The notes: generated by a model from the letters alone, not told the origin. A stretch of 64,000 nucleotides of DNA from Myceligenerans indicum (GCF_016742955.1 NZ_JABBYC010000012.1:36477-100476); one strand, 5' to 3'. Numbered from the stretch's first letter, positions 47,779 to 58,512 are shown. Numbers and translations are program-made.

Positions 47779-48219
47779 ATGCGAAAGACACGTGCGATTG
47801 CCTCCCGCGCCACGGGGGCGGACGCATCCGGGAACGAGACAGGCACGGGAAGGGGGCGCGAGATGGTCGTAATGCGGCAAGAGATCGGTGACGTGCTGAG
47901 AGATGTGCGTCAGCTTCAGGGTCGCACCCTGCGAGAGGTGTCCTCTGCGGCACGAGTGTCCCTCGGCTACCTCAGCGAGGTCGAACGCGGTCAGAAGGAG
48001 GCGTCATCGGAGCTTCTCGCCTCGATCTGCGACGCCCTGGACGTACCGCTGTCGCGCGTCCTGCGCGAGGTCAGTGACCGTGTCGCGGTCGCGGAAGGAA
48101 TCCTCCCTCAGATCCCCGACACCATCCCTGCGGACTTCATGCAGGGCATGCTGGCACGCAGCGACCGTTCCGCGACGAAGCGGGACGTGGCTCGCGAGGA
48201 CCTGGCTCCGGTCGGCTGA
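47779..48219 (+). CDS. clgR: XRE-family regulator ClgR
   Basis: ClgR activates clp protease and stress genes in actinomycetes and is itself degraded by Clp. The helix-turn-helix signature is unmistakable: [44 protein letters not shown] in outline (residues about 35-80), with [24 protein letters not shown] after it. The start is uncertain. ATG 47779 has a strong GGAGGAG ribosome binding site and a nearby -10 box, giving 146 residues; ATG 47863 gives 118 residues and matches the length of well-known homologues. It follows cinA, its conserved neighbour. Confidence 0.92.
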   Translation: MRKTRAIASRATGADASGNETGTGRGREMVVMRQEIGDVLRDVRQLQGRTLREVSSAARVSLGYLSEVERGQKEASSELLASICDALDVPLSRVLREVSDRVAVAEGILPQIPDTIPADFMQGMLARSDRSATKRDVAREDLAPVG

Positions 48220-48243
48220 CCGGACGGGTCGTCAGCAGTCTCC

Positions 48244-48277
48244 GACGGGCGCGCCACCTACGGGTGGCACGCCCGTC
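48244..48277 (+). terminator. Hairpin after clgR
   Basis: A 15-bp stem with one mismatch (GACGGGCGCGCCACC at 48244-48258, partner at 48263-48277) and a 4-nt loop begins 25 nt after the clgR stop. It could end the clgR transcript; the T-run is poor. Confidence 0.65.
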
Positions 48278-48308
48278 GTGGTGTCCGGGCACGGTAGGCC
48301 CGATACCC

Positions 48309-48346
48309 GGCCGCCACGGGCCGGCACGGGCCGCCACGGGCCGGCA
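48309..48346 (+). repeat. Tandem duplication of a ~20-bp GC-rich unit
   Basis: GGCCGCCACGGGCCGGCACG at 48309-48328 is repeated immediately, almost complete, at 48329-48346. It lies between clgR and the nei2 stop codon. Confidence 0.6.
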
Positions 48347-48376
48347 TCGTCGGCCCCCGATCCGGCCGCCGCTGAT

Positions 48377-49183
48377 TCAGCCCGTCGCCGCCTGGCACGT
48401 CGGGCACCAGAACACCGGCCGTTCGAACGGCTGCTCGTTGGCCGTACCGACGGCGACCGGGGTGCCGCAGCGCCGGCATGCCCGCCCCGCGCGACCGTGC
48501 ACCGCGGACCCGACGGCCCCGAACCCGTCCCTGCGCGCGACCCGGATGCTGCGCCACATGAGATTCCGCGCGGTCAGGAGCAGGCGCGCGATCTCGTCCT
48601 CGTCGAGCGAACCCACCGGGTCCCACGGGTACAGCCGGCAGGCGAAGAGCGATTCCGCCGTCCAGATGGTGCCGAGCCCGGCGACACCACGCTGGTCGAG
48701 CAGCGCGTCGCACAGCGGACGCCCCGGCTCGCGCAGGAGCCGGGCGACGCCGTCGGGCAGGCGTGAAGCCGGGGCGTGGGGCGCGAAGTCGTCGGCCAGG
48801 ACATCCGGACCGAGCCCTGCCAGCACGCGCCGCTCGTCGCGTGTGGCGAGCAGATCGAGCATGCCGAGGCGCCTGCCCGTGCACGTCCAGGACCGCGTGG
48901 CCAGAACCGCGCGGACCGTCGTTCCGCGAGCCGCCGCCCCCTGGGAGCCCGTGCGGTCCACACGCCACCAGCCCTCCATGCGCAGATGCGTGTGCAGCGT
49001 CCGGCCGTCGTCGAACCTCGTCAGCAGATGTTTGCCGTAGGCGGCGGTGCCGAGCACAGTGGCGCCCACCAGGTTGGCCGCCGCCGCGCTCGGCCACCGC
49101 AGCTCGGCGCGGGTGAGGACATGGCCGGCCAGAGCGGCGTCCAGCCGCTCGGCCGTCAGGCGCAGGACATCACCCTCGGGCAC
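48377..49183 (-). CDS. nei2: Endonuclease VIII-type DNA glycosylase (Nei2)
   Basis: The 268-residue protein is a second Fpg/Nei enzyme, excising oxidised pyrimidines with AP-lyase activity. It starts MPEGDVLRLTAERL, with the proline nucleophile and Glu, and has the H2TH block LLDQRGVAGLGTIWTAESLF in outline. The zinc finger CRRCGTPV...CPTCQ is normal, with C-x2-C pairs, unlike the Fpg-type enzyme at 10029-10964. The start is GTG 49183. Its first 14 bp overlap the end of lhr, so the two are translationally coupled; the lhr-nei2 pair is a conserved actinobacterial repair unit. Confidence 0.95.
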   Translation of the reverse strand: MPEGDVLRLTAERLDAALAGHVLTRAELRWPSAAAANLVGATVLGTAAYGKHLLTRFDDGRTLHTHLRMEGWWRVDRTGSQGAAARGTTVRAVLATRSWTCTGRRLGMLDLLATRDERRVLAGLGPDVLADDFAPHAPASRLPDGVARLLREPGRPLCDALLDQRGVAGLGTIWTAESLFACRLYPWDPVGSLDEDEIARLLLTARNLMWRSIRVARRDGFGAVGSAVHGRAGRACRRCGTPVAVGTANEQPFERPVFWCPTCQAATG

Positions 49184-52100
49184 GGGACACCCGCAATCCG
49201 CTCGGCGTCACCACGAACCCGGCGGCGACCAGAGCCTTCGCGACCCCGGACCCGGCGGCGGACGCACGGACCGCGCTCGCCCCGTCGAGTCGCTGCACCA
49301 CGAGCCTGCCCGACATGCCCGCGCCCGCCGCACGCGCCAGACCGTCGGCCGCCGCGGCGAGCCGGGCAGGATCCCGGTCGAACGACAGCAGGCTCCGACC
49401 GCCCCGCTCCACGTACAGCACGAGCCTCCCGTCGACCAGCACCACCAGCGAACCCGCCTTCCGGCCCGGCCGGTGCGCACCGCCGGACCGGGAACGCGTC
49501 CCAGGAGCCGGAGCCGCCCGGTCGTCCCCGGCAGCGACGGCGCCATCGGTCGCGTCCGGCGCGGCCGGCCACGCCAGTGCGGCACCGAACGGGTTCGCCG
49601 GATCCGTCGCCGCGAGCACCAAGGCCTCCGGCGTCGTGCTCCTCTCGGTACGCCGTGAGAGATCCTGGGCCTCCTGCCGCAATCCGTCCACCGCACCGGG
49701 AAGCGCGAACTGCGATCCACCGAGATGCTCCACGAAGTACCCTCGGCGCACACCGCCCCGCTGCTCCATCTCGGACAACACCCGGTACATGTCCCGGTAC
49801 CCGCTCGTGACCCCCTCCGCGGCCGCCGCCGGCCGTGTCAGGACGCCGTGGCGGTCCAGCAGCACCTGCGCCATGGCGTGAGCGCGCAGCGTCGGATCCT
49901 TCTCCCGCAACCCCAGCGCCGCCCAGCGGCCCCCACCTCCGGGCGGGGTCCGGACCGCCCGGAGTGCCGAGGCGGGGCGCCCTGGTGACATCCCGCCGGC
50001 GGGCAACGCGAAACGCGAGCGGCGGACCGGACGCGCGCGGCCCGGGCCACGGGGCGCACGATGGGCGCCTCCAGCGCCCCCGAGGTGCTCGCGGAGCGCA
50101 CCCAGCCCGTCGTTCGTCACGAGGCCCGCCCAGACAAGGTCCCAGAGGACGTCCAGTACGGCAGCGGGTTCGGCGTCGGCAAGTTCCGCGATCCGAGGGA
50201 GGAAGTACCCGCCCGAGCCGGTCAGGAGGTCGAGCACGACCCGGTGCAGGCCCGTGTCGAGAGGCCCGTCGGGCTCCACCGCGGCGGGCTCCGGCAGGGT
50301 GAGGGGGGCGCCGTCCGCCAGGTGCAGCGAGACGAGACCGTCGCCCCCGCCGGATCCGGGCAGCCGGCCGTGCCCGCACCACACGACCTCCCCGGCCGAG
50401 GTGAGCTCGTCGAGCAGCGCGGGCCGGTAGTCCGGCACGCGCGCCGGCAGCACGAGCGTCTCGAGCGCCGAGGCCGGGACCGCGGCACCCGCGAGCTGTT
50501 CGACCACCTGCAGGAGCCCGTCGGTACCCCGCAGGTCACCGGAGCCGACGCCCTGCCAGCGGGGCAGGAACACGGCCAGCGCCGGCTGCTCCACCGGTTC
50601 GACCTCCGCCCGCAGCGCCGCGAGCGAGCGTCGGCGCAGCACTCGCAGGACACCCGCGTCGCACCACTCGTCACCGGTGCCGCCGAGCGTGTCGGGCAGC
50701 AGCCGGCCGCGGACAAGACGTCCGGACGCCTCGAGGCGGGTGAGTGCCTCGGCGGCGACGGCCGGGCCGATACCGAGCCGGACGGCGACGTCGTGCGTGG
50801 TGAAGGGGCCGTGGGTGCGGGCATGCCGGCGCAGGAGGTCGCCGAGGGGGTCGGCAACGGGCTCGGTGAAGGTTTCCGGGACGCCGGTGGGCAGGGCGAC
50901 ACCGAGCGCATCGCGCAGCCGGCCGCAGTCCTCGACGACCGCCCACTGCTCGACGTCGCCGGCGGCGGCGCCCGCGAGGCGCACGCGCACGACGCGTCGG
51001 GCGCGCTCGAGGTCGGCCAGCCATCCGGGCACCTCGGAGCGACGTTCCTGCGCGGTGCGTGACAGCAGCGCGCCGACGGGATGCGGCCCCGTGCGCCGCA
51101 ACAGGTCCCACACGTCCTCGGCGTCCCGGGCCTGCCGGTCCGCCGCGAGGCCCTGCAGCTCGGACTCGGTGCGCCGCACCGCCTCCGGATCGAGCAGGTC
51201 GGCGAGGTCGGCGGACCGGTCGCCCAGGAGCTCGCCGAGGAGATCGGGGTCGAGCGACAGCGCGGCCGCGCGCCGCTCGGCGAGCGGCGCGTCGCCGTCG
51301 TAGAGGAACTGGGCGGTGTAGCCGACCAGGAGCGCCTGCGCGAACGGCGACGGCGACTCGGTGGTGGTCTCCACCACCCGGATCCGTCCGGTCGCGGTGT
51401 CGCGCATCAGGTCGGTGAGCGCGGCGACGTCGAAGTCGTCCTGCAGGCACTCCCGTGCCGCTTCCAGGACGATCGGGAACTCCGGGAACTCCGAGGCCAC
51501 CTGCAGCAGCTGTGCCGATCGCTGTCGCTGCTGCCACAGGGGCTGCCGTCTGCCCGGCCGGCGCCGGGGCAGGAGCAGCGCGCGGGCCGCCGCCTCCCGG
51601 AACCGGGCGGCGAACATCACCGAGGAGCCGAGCTCGTCGCGCACCGCGCCGAACACGTCGTCGGGGTCGATGAGCAGGTCCTCCAGGGTGATGCCCTCGC
51701 GGCCCGCGTCAGGGCCCCGGCCGTCCGGCGGGGGAGACCCGTGCGGCGGGCCGCCGGCGGCGGGCGCGTCCAGCCCGAGTCCACCGTCCCAGGAGCTGCC
51801 GCTGTCGGGCAGGCGCAGCACGATGCCGTCGTCCGAGTGCATCGCGGCCACATCGACCCCGAACCGGGCGCGCATGCGTGCGGCGATCACCAGCGACCAC
51901 GGGGCATGCACCCGTGCGCCGAACGGGGAGTGGACGACGACCCGCCAGTCGCCGAGTTCGTCGCGGAACCGTTCGACGACGATCGTCCGGTCGTTCGGGA
52001 CACGTCCGGTGGCTTCGCGCTGCTGGATCAGGTAGGCGGCCAGGTTGTCGGCGGCCCAGAGGTCGAGGCCCGCGTCGTGCAGGAGCGCCCGCCCGCCGGC

Positions 52101-54395
52101 GGGATCGGATGCCAGTGCCGCGTCCGCGGTCCGGATGAAGGCCCCGACCGCGCGCCCGAGCTCGGCAGGACGCCCGGGGGAGTCGCCCTTCCAGAACGGC
52201 AGGCGGCCGGGGAGGCCCGGGGCGGGGGAGACCAGCACGCGGTCCGGGGTGATGTCCTCGATGCGCCACGTGCTCGACCCGAGCGTGAACGTGTCACCCA
52301 CCCGCGACTCGTAGACCATCTCCTCGTCCAGCTCACCCACGCGCTTGCCGCCGCGCGGCGTCCCCTCGGCCCCGCCGTCGTCGCCGGTGGCGAGGAACAC
52401 GCCGTACTGGCCTCGATCCGGGATCGTCCCCCCGCTGGTCGCGGCGAGGCGCAGCGCCCCGCGCCTGCCCTGCAGGAGGCCGGTGGTGCGATCCCAGGTG
52501 ATGCGGGCCCGCAGCTCGGCGAAGTCCTCGCTCGGATAGCGGCCGGCGAGCATGTCGAGCACGGCGCGCCATGTGGCGTCGCCCAGCCCGGCGTACGGGG
52601 CGGCGCGGCGCACCACGGCCAGCAGCTCGTCGGCATGCCAGTCGTCCACGGCGAGCATGGCCACCACCTGCTGTGCCAGTACGTCGAGCGGGTTGGCCGG
52701 GACGTGCAGGTGTTCGATCTCCCCTTCCCGCATGCGCTGCGCGATCACCGTCGACGGCACCAGGTCACCCCGGAACATCGGGAAGATCACGCCCTTGGAC
52801 ACCGCGCCGACCTGGTGCCCGGCGCGGCCGATGCGCTGCAGGCCGCTGGCCACCGACGGCGGTGAACCCACCTGCACCACCAGGTCGACCGCGCCCATGT
52901 CGATGCCGAGTTCCAGGGAGCTCGTCGCGACGACGGCCGGGAGCAGTCCGGCCTTCAGCTCCGACTCCGTCTGCGTGCGCTCGTTCCGGCTCATCGAGCC
53001 GTGGTGAGCGCGCGCGATCACCGAGAGTCCGCCGGAGGTGCCCGGCACGGCCTCGGGCAGCCCTCGCCCGGATGACGTTCCATCGGGTTCGGCCGGTCCG
53101 TGCGGGGCCCCGACGAGCCGTGACGCGGACCCGTCCCGGGCCGTGGAGAGTTCCTGAGCAGCGGCCCCGGTCCGGGTGGCGCGTGCAGGAGGACCGCTCA
53201 CCCCCGTCGCGGTGCCGGACTGGCCCGGCACGACGGCGGCCCAGCTCGCCGACGGGTCCGGGAGGCCGGCGCCCTGACGCTGTGCCCATACCTCGTTCAT
53301 CCGGGCCGTCAGGCGTTCGGCGCCCCGGCGCGAGTTCGTGAACACCAGCGTCGAGGTGTGGTCGGCAACGAGGTCCACCACGCGCTCCTCGACGTGCGGC
53401 CACACCGAGGCACGCCGCAGCGGCCGTGTCGCCGCCCCCGTGAGATCGGGGCCGTCCGCGGGCGGGAGCGTGTCCGTCCGTCCGGTGGTGTCGGTGGGCC
53501 GGCCGTCGTGACCTCCCCGGTCGTCGTCGTTCGTGCCGGCCGGGACCGTGTCCGTCCCGACCGTGTCGAGGCCTGTCGTGTCGGGGCCTGTCGCGTCGAG
53601 GCCCGGCGTGTCGAGGCCCGGCGTGCCGACGGCGTCCAGGTCCGCCAGATCCGGAACCGGGACCACGACGTCGATGTCCCACTTCTTGGCCGCCTCCGGC
53701 TGGACCACGGACACCCCCCGGGCCCGTCCGTCGTCCCGTCCTCCCGCCAGGAAGCGTGCGACCGCGTCGACCGGGCGGACCGTCGCCGACAGCCCGATCC
53801 GCTGGGCCGGCCGCTCCAGGAGCTCGTCGAGGCGTTCCAGGCTGAGCGCGAGGTGCGCACCGCGCTTCGTCCCCGCCACCGCGTGGATCTCGTCGACGAT
53901 CACCGTCTCCACGCCGGCAAGGCCTGCTCGGGCCTGAGAGGTGAGTACCAGGAAGAGTGACTCCGGGGTGGTGATGAGGACGTCCGGAGGCCGTGTGGCG
54001 AAGGCCCGGCGCTCCGCCTGAGGGGTGTCGCCGGTGCGGACGCCGACCACGACGTCGTTCACCTCGCGGTGGTCGCGGACGGCCGCCTGCCGGATGCCCG
54101 CGAGCGGTGAGCGCAGGTTGCGCTGCACGTCCGCCGCCAGCGCCTTGAGTGGCGAGACGTACAGGACGCGGCAGCGGCGGGCCGGATCCTCGGGAGGGTC
54201 CGACGTCATGAGGCGGTCGATCGCCCAGAGAAACGCCGCGAGAGTCTTTCCCGACCCGGTCGGTGCGACCACGAGCGCGTGCTCGCCGCGTGCGACGGCG
54301 TCCCAGGCCCCGGCCTGCGCGGCGGTGGGTCGCTCGAAGGCGCCCGTGAACCACGCCCGGGTGGCGGGTCCGAACGCGGGGAGTGGATCGGTCAT
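49170..54395 (-). CDS. lhr: Large ATP-dependent helicase Lhr
   Basis: Lhr is a 3'-5' DNA/RNA-DNA helicase linked to DNA repair. The 1741-residue protein is above the ~1500-residue family norm. The motor has Walker A APTGSGKT (residues 44-51), TTPESLF, VDEIHAV (near 165), the winged SATVRPVDAVA and GRAGHQVGAVSKG in motif VI, followed by the winged-helix and beta-barrel Lhr core and a long C-terminal oligomerisation domain. An extra low-complexity loop (about 220-300) between motor motifs contains TPGLDTPGLDATG repeats, and another disordered loop lies near 375-455; both explain the extra length. ATG 54395 gives the conserved start. nei2 overlaps the end by 14 bp. Confidence 0.96.
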   Translation of the reverse strand: MTDPLPAFGPATRAWFTGAFERPTAAQAGAWDAVARGEHALVVAPTGSGKTLAAFLWAIDRLMTSDPPEDPARRCRVLYVSPLKALAADVQRNLRSPLAGIRQAAVRDHREVNDVVVGVRTGDTPQAERRAFATRPPDVLITTPESLFLVLTSQARAGLAGVETVIVDEIHAVAGTKRGAHLALSLERLDELLERPAQRIGLSATVRPVDAVARFLAGGRDDGRARGVSVVQPEAAKKWDIDVVVPVPDLADLDAVGTPGLDTPGLDATGPDTTGLDTVGTDTVPAGTNDDDRGGHDGRPTDTTGRTDTLPPADGPDLTGAATRPLRRASVWPHVEERVVDLVADHTSTLVFTNSRRGAERLTARMNEVWAQRQGAGLPDPSASWAAVVPGQSGTATGVSGPPARATRTGAAAQELSTARDGSASRLVGAPHGPAEPDGTSSGRGLPEAVPGTSGGLSVIARAHHGSMSRNERTQTESELKAGLLPAVVATSSLELGIDMGAVDLVVQVGSPPSVASGLQRIGRAGHQVGAVSKGVIFPMFRGDLVPSTVIAQRMREGEIEHLHVPANPLDVLAQQVVAMLAVDDWHADELLAVVRRAAPYAGLGDATWRAVLDMLAGRYPSEDFAELRARITWDRTTGLLQGRRGALRLAATSGGTIPDRGQYGVFLATGDDGGAEGTPRGGKRVGELDEEMVYESRVGDTFTLGSSTWRIEDITPDRVLVSPAPGLPGRLPFWKGDSPGRPAELGRAVGAFIRTADAALASDPAGGRALLHDAGLDLWAADNLAAYLIQQREATGRVPNDRTIVVERFRDELGDWRVVVHSPFGARVHAPWSLVIAARMRARFGVDVAAMHSDDGIVLRLPDSGSSWDGGLGLDAPAAGGPPHGSPPPDGRGPDAGREGITLEDLLIDPDDVFGAVRDELGSSVMFAARFREAAARALLLPRRRPGRRQPLWQQRQRSAQLLQVASEFPEFPIVLEAARECLQDDFDVAALTDLMRDTATGRIRVVETTTESPSPFAQALLVGYTAQFLYDGDAPLAERRAAALSLDPDLLGELLGDRSADLADLLDPEAVRRTESELQGLAADRQARDAEDVWDLLRRTGPHPVGALLSRTAQERRSEVPGWLADLERARRVVRVRLAGAAAGDVEQWAVVEDCGRLRDALGVALPTGVPETFTEPVADPLGDLLRRHARTHGPFTTHDVAVRLGIGPAVAAEALTRLEASGRLVRGRLLPDTLGGTGDEWCDAGVLRVLRRRSLAALRAEVEPVEQPALAVFLPRWQGVGSGDLRGTDGLLQVVEQLAGAAVPASALETLVLPARVPDYRPALLDELTSAGEVVWCGHGRLPGSGGGDGLVSLHLADGAPLTLPEPAAVEPDGPLDTGLHRVVLDLLTGSGGYFLPRIAELADAEPAAVLDVLWDLVWAGLVTNDGLGALREHLGGAGGAHRAPRGPGRARPVRRSRFALPAGGMSPGRPASALRAVRTPPGGGGRWAALGLREKDPTLRAHAMAQVLLDRHGVLTRPAAAAEGVTSGYRDMYRVLSEMEQRGGVRRGYFVEHLGGSQFALPGAVDGLRQEAQDLSRRTERSTTPEALVLAATDPANPFGAALAWPAAPDATDGAVAAGDDRAAPAPGTRSRSGGAHRPGRKAGSLVVLVDGRLVLYVERGGRSLLSFDRDPARLAAAADGLARAAGAGMSGRLVVQRLDGASAVRASAAGSGVAKALVAAGFVVTPSGLRVSRARG
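53563..53622 (-). repeat. In-frame 15-bp minisatellite inside lhr
   Basis: Four consecutive 15-bp units (variants of GTGTCGAGGCCTGTC on the plus strand) encode TxGxD pentapeptides in the extra loop of Lhr. Related but more diverged units continue to about 53530. The unit length is a multiple of three, so copy-number change keeps the frame. Confidence 0.75.
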
Positions 54396-54463
54396 GCGGC
54401 CATTGTGGTCCGCGACTCTGACATCGACGAGGCGCGGCGCCTCCCGGAGGTGGTGGCAGAACG

Positions 54464-54469
54464 TAGGCT
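54464..54469 (+). promoter_or_regulatory. -10 box TAGGCT of the DUF3046 gene
   Basis: TAGGCT ends 6 nt before GTG 54476, so the mRNA is probably leaderless. The box lies 69 bp upstream of the divergent lhr start. Confidence 0.55.
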
Positions 54470-54475
54470 GAGGCG

Positions 54476-54709
54476 GTGCGGCACAGTGATTTCCAGAAGT
54501 TGGTGGACGAGGTCTTCGGCTCGGCGTACGGGCGTGTCCTGGTCCGGGAGCAGGTGCTGCCGAGGCTGGGGAACCGGACGTCCCAGGACGCGCTGGCGCT
54601 CGGGTTCGAGCCGCGAGACGTGTGGCACGCGCTGTGCGACGCGCTCGACGTACCCGAACCGGAACGCTGGGGGGCCGACGAGCACCGGCAGGCTCCGCCC
54701 TCCCGGTAG
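54476..54709 (+). CDS. DUF3046 protein
   Basis: The 77-residue protein matches the DUF3046 family: an N-terminal [28 protein letters not shown] in outline, then [30 protein letters not shown]. It is all helical, without metal or catalytic motifs. The family is confined to actinomycetes and is typically found just upstream of recA, as here, but its function is unknown. The start is GTG 54476. Confidence 0.88.
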   Translation: MRHSDFQKLVDEVFGSAYGRVLVREQVLPRLGNRTSQDALALGFEPRDVWHALCDALDVPEPERWGADEHRQAPPSR

Positions 54710-54750
54710 CACGCGAACGGCTCCTTTCCGCGCGTTCCGGCGCGTCGCCG

Positions 54751-54778
54751 TTGCGTCGAACAGATGTTCGTCTAGACT
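54751..54778 (+). promoter_or_regulatory. SOS-controlled recA promoter
   Basis: The LexA box TCGAAC-AGAT-GTTCGT (54756-54771) matches the Gram-positive/actinobacterial consensus TCGAACNNNNGTTCGA except at the last base. It lies between a possible -35 TTGCGT (54751-54756) and -10 TAGACT (54773-54778), spacer 16, so LexA binding would block RNA polymerase. Confidence 0.85.
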
Positions 54779-54939
54779 CTGACAACAGGCACGGATTCCG
54801 GAACTCTGTCGACAGGCGGGGGCCGGAGAAGGCGTCCGTGTCAGTGGGTCCGCGTAGCGTCACTCCTGACGTCCCGGGTGCAGCCCGGAGGACCCATCCG
54901 GATCGGCGCGCAGGCGCCCCGAGATCAGAAGGTGGACAC

Positions 54940-56178
<1,239 letters not shown>

Positions 56179-56180
56179 CG

Positions 56181-56789
56181 GTGCAGTACCGTGGTCGAGC
56201 GCCCGGTTCCGGCGTGGGGAAGCGTCGGAGCCGGGCACCACGGAAGACGGTCGCGGAGCGCCTCGCCGACGGCGAGATGAGCCACGAGGAGGCGCTCGAC
56301 GCGGCGCGCGAAGCAGTGCTGAGGATCCTGACTGCCACGCAGAAGTCGCGCCACGAGCTCGAGCAGGCGCTCGCCCGAAAGGGATACCCCGAATCGGTCG
56401 TGACCCCGCTCCTGGACCGCTTCGACGACGTGGGCCTCGTCGACGACGTCGCGTATGCCGGCACGATCGTGCGAACCCGGCAGGGCGAGCGGGGCCTCGC
56501 CCGGCGGGCCATCTCGGAGGAACTGCGACGCCGGGGCATCGACGAGGAAACCGCCACCGAGGCCCTCGACCAGATCGACCCCGAGGACGAACGCGCCGCC
56601 GGGGCACGCCTGGCCGAGAAGCTGGTGGTCAAGACCCGTGGCAAGGAGCGTGACGTGCGCGTCCGGCGCGCTGTGGGTTCGCTCGCCCGAAAGGGCTACG
56701 CCCCAGGGCTCGCGTTCGAACTGGTCCGCGATGCCCTCGCGGCGGACGGCGAGGAGACGGACGACCTTCCGGGCACGGACGACTGGTGA
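56181..56789 (+). CDS. recX: Regulatory protein RecX
   Basis: RecX binds and modulates RecA filaments. The 202-residue protein has a basic N-terminal region and three RecX helical repeats (about 45-195), with ILTATQKSRHELEQALARKGYPESVV, FDDVGLVDDVAYAGTIV and LRRRGIDEETATEALDQID visible. GTG 56181 starts two bases after recA, so it should be expressed from the SOS promoter. A perfect convergent terminator follows. Confidence 0.95.
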   Translation: MQYRGRAPGSGVGKRRSRAPRKTVAERLADGEMSHEEALDAAREAVLRILTATQKSRHELEQALARKGYPESVVTPLLDRFDDVGLVDDVAYAGTIVRTRQGERGLARRAISEELRRRGIDEETATEALDQIDPEDERAAGARLAEKLVVKTRGKERDVRVRRAVGSLARKGYAPGLAFELVRDALAADGEETDDLPGTDDW

Positions 56790-56849
56790 ATCCCCCGTAG
56801 CGTTCGGCGCCGTCGTGTGGCGCTCGGACCGGGGACGGGCGAGAACAGA

Positions 56850-56880
56850 GGGGCTCCCGATCGAAGCGATCGGGAGCCCC
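56850..56880. terminator. Strong bidirectional terminator between recX and gluD
   Basis: A perfect 14-bp stem (GGGGCTCCCGATCG at 56850-56863, complement at 56867-56880) with a 3-nt loop lies between the convergent recX and glutamate transporter genes. It can work on both strands. Confidence 0.85.
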
Positions 56881-56908
56881 CTGTCGTGCGGCCGTCGTGG
56901 GACATGCG

Positions 56909-57826
56909 TTACGGCTCCGCCGTCGGGCGCGGTCCACCGTCGTCGGGGCCGTCCACGCCGGTGGCGGCGCCCCCGGGGAGAACGGCGGCCTCGGTCTGGA
57001 CCACCCGGGTGGCGCCGGCGGTCCGGCTCGACAGTCGGCGTGCGAGCCGGTGCGCCAGCACCGTCAGCAGCCAGTTGATGACGATGAACAAGGCCGCCGC
57101 GACGAGGAGCGCCTGGAGCGGGTTGTTGTTCCCCGACGCGAATCTCTGCACGGATCGCAACAGCTCGGGGTAGGCGATGATCTGTCCCAGCGCCGAGTCC
57201 TTGAGGACGACCACGAGCTGGGAGAGCAGTGCGGGCAGCATCGCGACCAGGGCCTGCGGCAACTGGATCGACCGCAGTGTCTGCCCCTCGGTCAGGCCCA
57301 CGGAAAGCCCGGCCTCACCCTGGCCTCGCGGCAGGTTGAGCACACCCGATCGCACGAGCTCCGCGATCACCGAGCCGTTGTACAGGATCAGGGCCACCAC
57401 GACCGCGAGAAACGGTCGGTCCTCGACCTGCGGCATGAGGCGCGCGAAGGCCAGGTTGAGGAAGATCATCAACAGCAGGACCGGCATGGCGCGGAAGAAC
57501 TCCACGACGGCACCGGAGGCCGTGCGCAGCAGGCGGTTCCGGGCCAGGCGACCCATGCCGAAGACCACGCCGAACACGACCGCCCCCACGGTCGCGAACG
57601 CGGCGGACCGCAACGTGTTCTGCAGGCCCGGCCAGACGTAGTAGAGCCAGAACTCGGATCCGAACACCGGGCCCCAGAGCGTCCAGGACCACTGGCCCTT
57701 GAGCTGGAGAATGTAGACGACCCAGCCCAGCAGAGCGAGGAAGACGAGCGCGCCCAGGACGTTGAACAGGTTCGTCAGCGCCCGGGAGCGCGGCCCGGGG
57801 GCGTCGAAGAGGACGGACGCGCTCAT
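56909..57826 (-). CDS. gluD: Glutamate-type ABC transporter permease GluD
   Basis: This is the second membrane subunit of a polar amino acid importer. The 305-residue protein has five to six membrane helices (first about 20-45), and the EAA cytoplasmic loop LPRGQGEAGLSVGLTEGQTLRSIQLPQAL in outline near residues 175-205, which contacts the ATPase. The C-terminal ~40 residues are soluble and variable. ATG 57826 overlaps the TGA of gluC (ATGA), so the two permeases are translationally coupled in equal amounts. Confidence 0.93.
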   Translation of the reverse strand: MSASVLFDAPGPRSRALTNLFNVLGALVFLALLGWVVYILQLKGQWSWTLWGPVFGSEFWLYYVWPGLQNTLRSAAFATVGAVVFGVVFGMGRLARNRLLRTASGAVVEFFRAMPVLLLMIFLNLAFARLMPQVEDRPFLAVVVALILYNGSVIAELVRSGVLNLPRGQGEAGLSVGLTEGQTLRSIQLPQALVAMLPALLSQLVVVLKDSALGQIIAYPELLRSVQRFASGNNNPLQALLVAAALFIVINWLLTVLAHRLARRLSSRTAGATRVVQTEAAVLPGGAATGVDGPDDGGPRPTAEP

Positions 57827-58512
57827 CGCTTCACCGCCAGTCGCTCGGAGAGCCAGGTGGTCAGCAACCCGACAGGGATGACGAGGATGAGCCATCCGAT
57901 GGCGAACACGCCGAAGATCTCCAGCAGATAGTTGGGGTTGAACTCGATCGCGACCTTCATCACGGACGACGTCTCCGTGGTGACGCTGGCCGCGGCGGCC
58001 ACGGTCGAGTTCTTCATGAGCGCGATGAGTACGCTGCCCAGGGGCGCGATCGCACCGCGGAACGCCTGCGGCAGGATGACCAGTCGTGCGGAGTCCAGGA
58101 ACGGCAGCCCGATGGCCCGGGCGGCCTCGGCCTGACCGAGCGGCACCGTGTTCACGCCGGAGCGGATCGCCTCGCACACGAACGAGGCGTGGTAGATCGC
58201 CAGCCCGACGATCGCGAAGCGGAAGAAGCTGGTGGTCAGATCGCTCGACAGCTCCAGTGCGAGCTGGAACACGAGCGCCAGGATCATGAACGTCATGATG
58301 ATCGTCAGCGGCGTGTTCCGGATGATGTTGACGTAGGCCGTGCCGACGAACCGCAGGCTGGCGATCGGGGAGATCCGCATGATGGCCAGCACCGTTCCCA
58401 GTGCGAGCGCGAAGAGGCCCGCCCAGAACGTCAGCTGGATGTTGACCCAGAACGCGTCGAGGACGTTGTACGTCTCGAACACCGTCCAGAGGCCGGACAG
58501 ATAGTCGCCCAC
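57823..58512 (-). CDS. gluC: Glutamate-type ABC transporter permease GluC
   Basis: The 229-residue permease has about five membrane helices and the EAA loop VPLGQAEAARAIGLPFLDSARLVILPQAF in outline (residues about 123-151). It pairs with GluD as a heterodimeric channel. The start is GTG 58512 with an AAGG ribosome binding site. A 22-bp hairpin separates it from the upstream binding-protein gene gluB. Confidence 0.93.
   Translation of the reverse strand: MGDYLSGLWTVFETYNVLDAFWVNIQLTFWAGLFALALGTVLAIMRISPIASLRFVGTAYVNIIRNTPLTIIMTFMILALVFQLALELSSDLTTSFFRFAIVGLAIYHASFVCEAIRSGVNTVPLGQAEAARAIGLPFLDSARLVILPQAFRGAIAPLGSVLIALMKNSTVAAAASVTTETSSVMKVAIEFNPNYLLEIFGVFAIGWLILVIPVGLLTTWLSERLAVKR

Noticed and set aside
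47779..47862. Using codon bias to decide between the two clgR starts
   Set aside because: The extra N-terminal codons and the conserved part have similar, lower-than-average third-position G+C, so codon use does not discriminate; the ribosome binding site was used instead.
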